DNA from: Xanthobacter aminoxidans
GTDB lineage: Bacteria > Pseudomonadota > Alphaproteobacteria > Rhizobiales > Xanthobacteraceae
Assembly (NCBI RefSeq): GCF_023571765.1
Contig: NZ_JAMJXC010000028.1
Coordinates: 1 to 41,851 of the forward strand
DNA length: 41,851 nt
Direction: 5' to 3'
Below the pieces are notes generated by a model. That model saw only the letters and a list, made by a program, of their open reading frames with translations. It ran no database searches and had not been told where the DNA came from. Within the stretch, counting starts at the first letter, position 1, and each line of letters starts with the position of its first letter. Made by a program: the position numbers and the translations under genes. This document shows positions 39,410 to 41,851 of this stretch, in pieces.

Positions 39410-39825
39410 GCCGCGACACCATGCGACTGCCGGGCTGGGAACAGCGCCTCGCCGACCTCATCGCCGCCTATCAGGGCGGCGGTTTCATTTGGGGGGTGCG
39501 CGACTGCTTCCGCCTGCCGCAGGACGTGGCCCGCGCCGTGGCTGGCCTCGCCATCTGGCCCGATGTTCGGCCCTACCGCACCGCGCGCGGCGCCGCCATC
39601 CGGCTGGCCCGCCATGGCTTCTCCGGTGTTGGCGACGCGCTCGCCGCCGTTCTGCCGGAAGTGCCGCCCGCCCACGCGCGGCGCGGCGACTTGGGCATGG
39701 TGCTGGAAGCGGGCGCACAGGCGGGCGTGGTGGTGCTCGGCGCCGAGATTGCCGGCATGGCTCCCGATGGTGGCCTCACCATCCTGCCCCGCGCGCGCCT
39801 CGTGCGTGCCTTCGCGGTGGGCTGA
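39406..39825 (+). CDS. DUF6950 / NlpC-P60-related tail protein
   Basis: 139 residues from ATG 39406, overlapping the upstream stop. FIWGVRDCFRLPQDVA holds Cys34 in the WG-x2-DC setting of NlpC/P60 peptidases. Where those have a His (xHVGI), this protein has QAGVVVLGAEIAG with no His, so peptidase activity is doubtful. The pattern fits the DUF6950 family. In this slot it would normally open a hole in peptidoglycan during infection; here the role may be structural. Confidence 0.7.
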   Translation: MSRDTMRLPGWEQRLADLIAAYQGGGFIWGVRDCFRLPQDVARAVAGLAIWPDVRPYRTARGAAIRLARHGFSGVGDALAAVLPEVPPAHARRGDLGMVLEAGAQAGVVVLGAEIAGMAPDGGLTILPRARLVRAFAVG

Positions 39826-39828
39826 CCC

Positions 39829-41851
39829 ATGCCCTTCATCGGAGCCGCCATCGTCGGGGCTATCGGCCTCAGCGGATTCGTCGCAACCGCCACCAGTGCG
39901 CTCATCAATCTCGGCGTCGCGGCCGGCCTGTCCTATCTGTCCCGCTCGATGCTTGGCGCCACGGCCACTGCCGAAACCGGCATCAAGACCGATATCACGC
40001 TCGGCGGGAACCAGCCGCGCGGCTGCATCTTCGGCGAGACCGGCACAGCAGGGCAGTTCGGCTATTGGAACACTGCCAACGAAAACCTCAATTATTTGCA
40101 GGCGATCTTCATCCTCGGAGAGGGTCCGCACGAAGACCTGACCCGCATCTGGGTTAACGGCAAGGAGCGCACGCTCACGCTCACAGCCTCGACCGCGTGG
40201 TCCAAGACCTATCGGGTGTCCGGCTTCGCCACCGAAAGCGGCGTGCCCGTGCTCTATGTGGATTTTTACTTCGGTTATGAGGACCAACCTTACGACGCCG
40301 ATCTTGTAAGCTGGGCGAAGCCACCAGAACGCTGGACCAGCGCCGACCGCCTGGCCGGCGTCTGCTATGCAAAGGTGCGCGCCTTCTACATTGACACCGC
40401 TTTCGACACGGGTAGCATCCCCACCTTCCTCTTTGGGGTTAAGGGCCGGCGCCTCTACGACTGGCGCAAGGACTCCACCAATGGCGGCTCGGGTGCGCAT
40501 CGCTGGAGCGATGCCCACACTTGGGAATACTCCGCCAACCCCATCGTGCAGCTCTATAATTTCCAGCGCGGGCTCACTCTCGGCGGCGAGCTGATCGTCG
40601 GCATGGGCGTGCCGCCCATCGACCTCAGGCTCGACATGTACACGGCGGCGGCCAACGTCTGCGACACGCTGGTGGCGGACCCGGACGGCGTCATGGGGCC
40701 GGCCTTCGCCTGCAGCACGATCGTTTCCGCGAACGAGGAATACGGCTCGGTCATCCAGCGCCTCCTCGACAGCTGCGCCGGCTCCCTCTACGAACGCGTC
40801 GGCGCCTATGGCCCCATCGCCGGCGCGCCGCAGAGCGTCGTCTATCCCACCATCACCGACGGCGACCTGGTGGTGGGGCGGCCGGTCAAGTTCACCGCGA
40901 AACTGAGCCGGGCCGACCTCATCAACGGGGTCTTCGGCTCCTATGTCTCGCCGGACGACCAGTACCAGATGGTGTCCTATCCGGCCCGCACCGATTCCGG
41001 CGCCGAGGCGGAGGACACCGAGATTCGGCGCATCCAGCAGGATGAGCCCACCATCACATCGCCCGGCATGGCGCAGCGGCTGGCGCAGATCCGCCTGAAG
41101 CTGGCGCGCCTGCAGGCGACCGCCACCATCACCCTCGGCTTCCGTGCCATCGTGCTCGAGCCCGGCGACTGGGTGCGCTGGAACTCGGCCCGCTATGGCG
41201 ACCGCACCTACATCATCCTGTCGCTGACGCAGAACACCGACCAGACGGTCACCGTGAACCTGCGCGAGATCGCCGCCTCGGCCTACGACTGGACGGCGGG
41301 CGATGAACTGCCGGCCGGTGACCCCGGCATTGAGGGCGACACCTCCGGCCTTGCCACGGGTGTGACCGGCTTTTCCCTCTCCGCCCTCACGCTCACCGGC
41401 GCGGGCGGGGCCAAGACGCCGGCCATTCGCGTGTTCTGGAGCCCGATTTCCGATCCCACCATCACTGCGGTTCTCATCGAGTACCGCATCGCCGGCACCA
41501 CGGATGCGCTTTCCATCAGCACGTCCTCGGTCGGCAACGGGGAATATCTCATCAGCGCCGGCCTGGTGCCGAACACCTCCTATGAGTTGCGCGCGACCAT
41601 CGTCACCGTCCCGGTACGGGCCACCGAATGGACCGACTGGAGCACCGTCAGCACCGGCGAGCAGCTGGCCGCCGGCGTGGTGCCCAACTCCATCACGCCG
41701 GCGCAGATGACGGCCGCCACCCGTGACCTTGTGGTGACGAAGACTGTGGTCGAGATTGTCTCCCTGCAATACGCGGTCGAGCGGCTGTCCTTGCTGCTGG
41801 CCGATGTGGATGCGGCTGGTGACCTTAACCGGCTGGAAATGAGCCGCGCCT
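39829..41851 (+). CDS. Tail tip / host-specificity protein (partial, runs off window)
   Basis: The frame from ATG 39829 is open to the last base (674 codons). A hydrophobic start (IGAAIVGAIGLSGFVATATS) leads to GIKTDITLGGNQPRGCIFGE, then the large tip-protein core (FKLYDW-like GRRLYDWRKDSTNGGSGAHR, AANVCDTLVADPDG, SVIQRLLDSCAGSLYERVG). From about residue 500 a fibronectin-III-like domain appears (PAIRVFWSPISDP, LVPNTSYELRATIVTVP). It ends in a helical zone. This order fits gpJ/gp15-like central tail-tip proteins that recognise the host. The 3' end is missing. Confidence 0.85.
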   Translation, partial: MPFIGAAIVGAIGLSGFVATATSALINLGVAAGLSYLSRSMLGATATAETGIKTDITLGGNQPRGCIFGETGTAGQFGYWNTANENLNYLQAIFILGEGPHEDLTRIWVNGKERTLTLTASTAWSKTYRVSGFATESGVPVLYVDFYFGYEDQPYDADLVSWAKPPERWTSADRLAGVCYAKVRAFYIDTAFDTGSIPTFLFGVKGRRLYDWRKDSTNGGSGAHRWSDAHTWEYSANPIVQLYNFQRGLTLGGELIVGMGVPPIDLRLDMYTAAANVCDTLVADPDGVMGPAFACSTIVSANEEYGSVIQRLLDSCAGSLYERVGAYGPIAGAPQSVVYPTITDGDLVVGRPVKFTAKLSRADLINGVFGSYVSPDDQYQMVSYPARTDSGAEAEDTEIRRIQQDEPTITSPGMAQRLAQIRLKLARLQATATITLGFRAIVLEPGDWVRWNSARYGDRTYIILSLTQNTDQTVTVNLREIAASAYDWTAGDELPAGDPGIEGDTSGLATGVTGFSLSALTLTGAGGAKTPAIRVFWSPISDPTITAVLIEYRIAGTTDALSISTSSVGNGEYLISAGLVPNTSYELRATIVTVPVRATEWTDWSTVSTGEQLAAGVVPNSITPAQMTAATRDLVVTKTVVEIVSLQYAVERLSLLLADVDAAGDLNRLEMSRA

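Noticed and set aside
39373-41769. Leftward open frame of about 800 codons opposite the tail tip genes
   Set aside because: Composition is that of an antisense shadow and it crosses three well-supported overlapping tail genes.

Overview
The window is one contiguous prophage (or temperate siphophage genome segment) from a high-GC alphaproteobacterium, most likely in Hyphomicrobiales. The evidence is strongly GC-biased codon use, a GcrA-type cell-cycle regulator, and a tail-tip module laid out like those of rhizobial phages and gene transfer agents. Both ends are cut: the first gene (minus strand) and the last gene (plus strand, tail tip) run off the window, and I see no integrase or lysis genes.

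Layout. Positions 1-4667 hold a tightly overlapping leftward operon of small early genes (an HD phosphohydrolase and many unknowns). It is driven by a well-formed promoter at 4699-4727 that overlaps a palindromic operator. Positions 4700-6660 are the immunity region: a LexA/S24-type repressor with two helix-turn-helix domains and a downstream AT-rich gene with a HEPN-like Rx4H motif, read leftward and ended by a UUCG-loop terminator. Two copies of one operator/promoter module, in opposite orientation, flank this region. Positions 6664-9490 hold rightward early genes (Cro-like, CII-like, zinc-ribbon, DUF4326) with two leftward genes embedded. Positions 9487-18064 are the DNA module: CHC2/Toprim primase, GcrA, a HicAB toxin-antitoxin pair with twin operators, a beta-class amino-methyltransferase, a large C5-cytosine methyltransferase with a repeat-built variable region, and a P4/D5-type helicase. 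Positions 18065-18428 are non-coding and carry four copies of a 25-bp repeat in two inverted pairs, the best candidate replication origin.

From 19401 on come the virion genes in HK97 order: HNH nuclease, small and large terminase, small proteins, portal, prohead protease, major capsid protein, decoration/connector proteins, tail tube, tail chaperones with a canonical -1 frameshift site (G_GGA_AAC plus stem-loop), tape measure, distal tail protein, hub, NlpC/P60-like protein and tail tip. A leftward AT-rich gene for a superinfection-immunity membrane protein fused to a zinc ribbon sits between the chaperones and the tape measure.

How it fits together. The repressor probably holds both early promoters closed through the shared operator module. 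The HEPN-like gene, the superinfection-immunity gene and HicAB look like lysogen-expressed accessory genes. Two methyltransferases and a GcrA homologue in one replication module suggest that the phage controls or exploits DNA methylation marks in the host cell cycle. All functional calls rest on motif recognition by eye; no database search was run.
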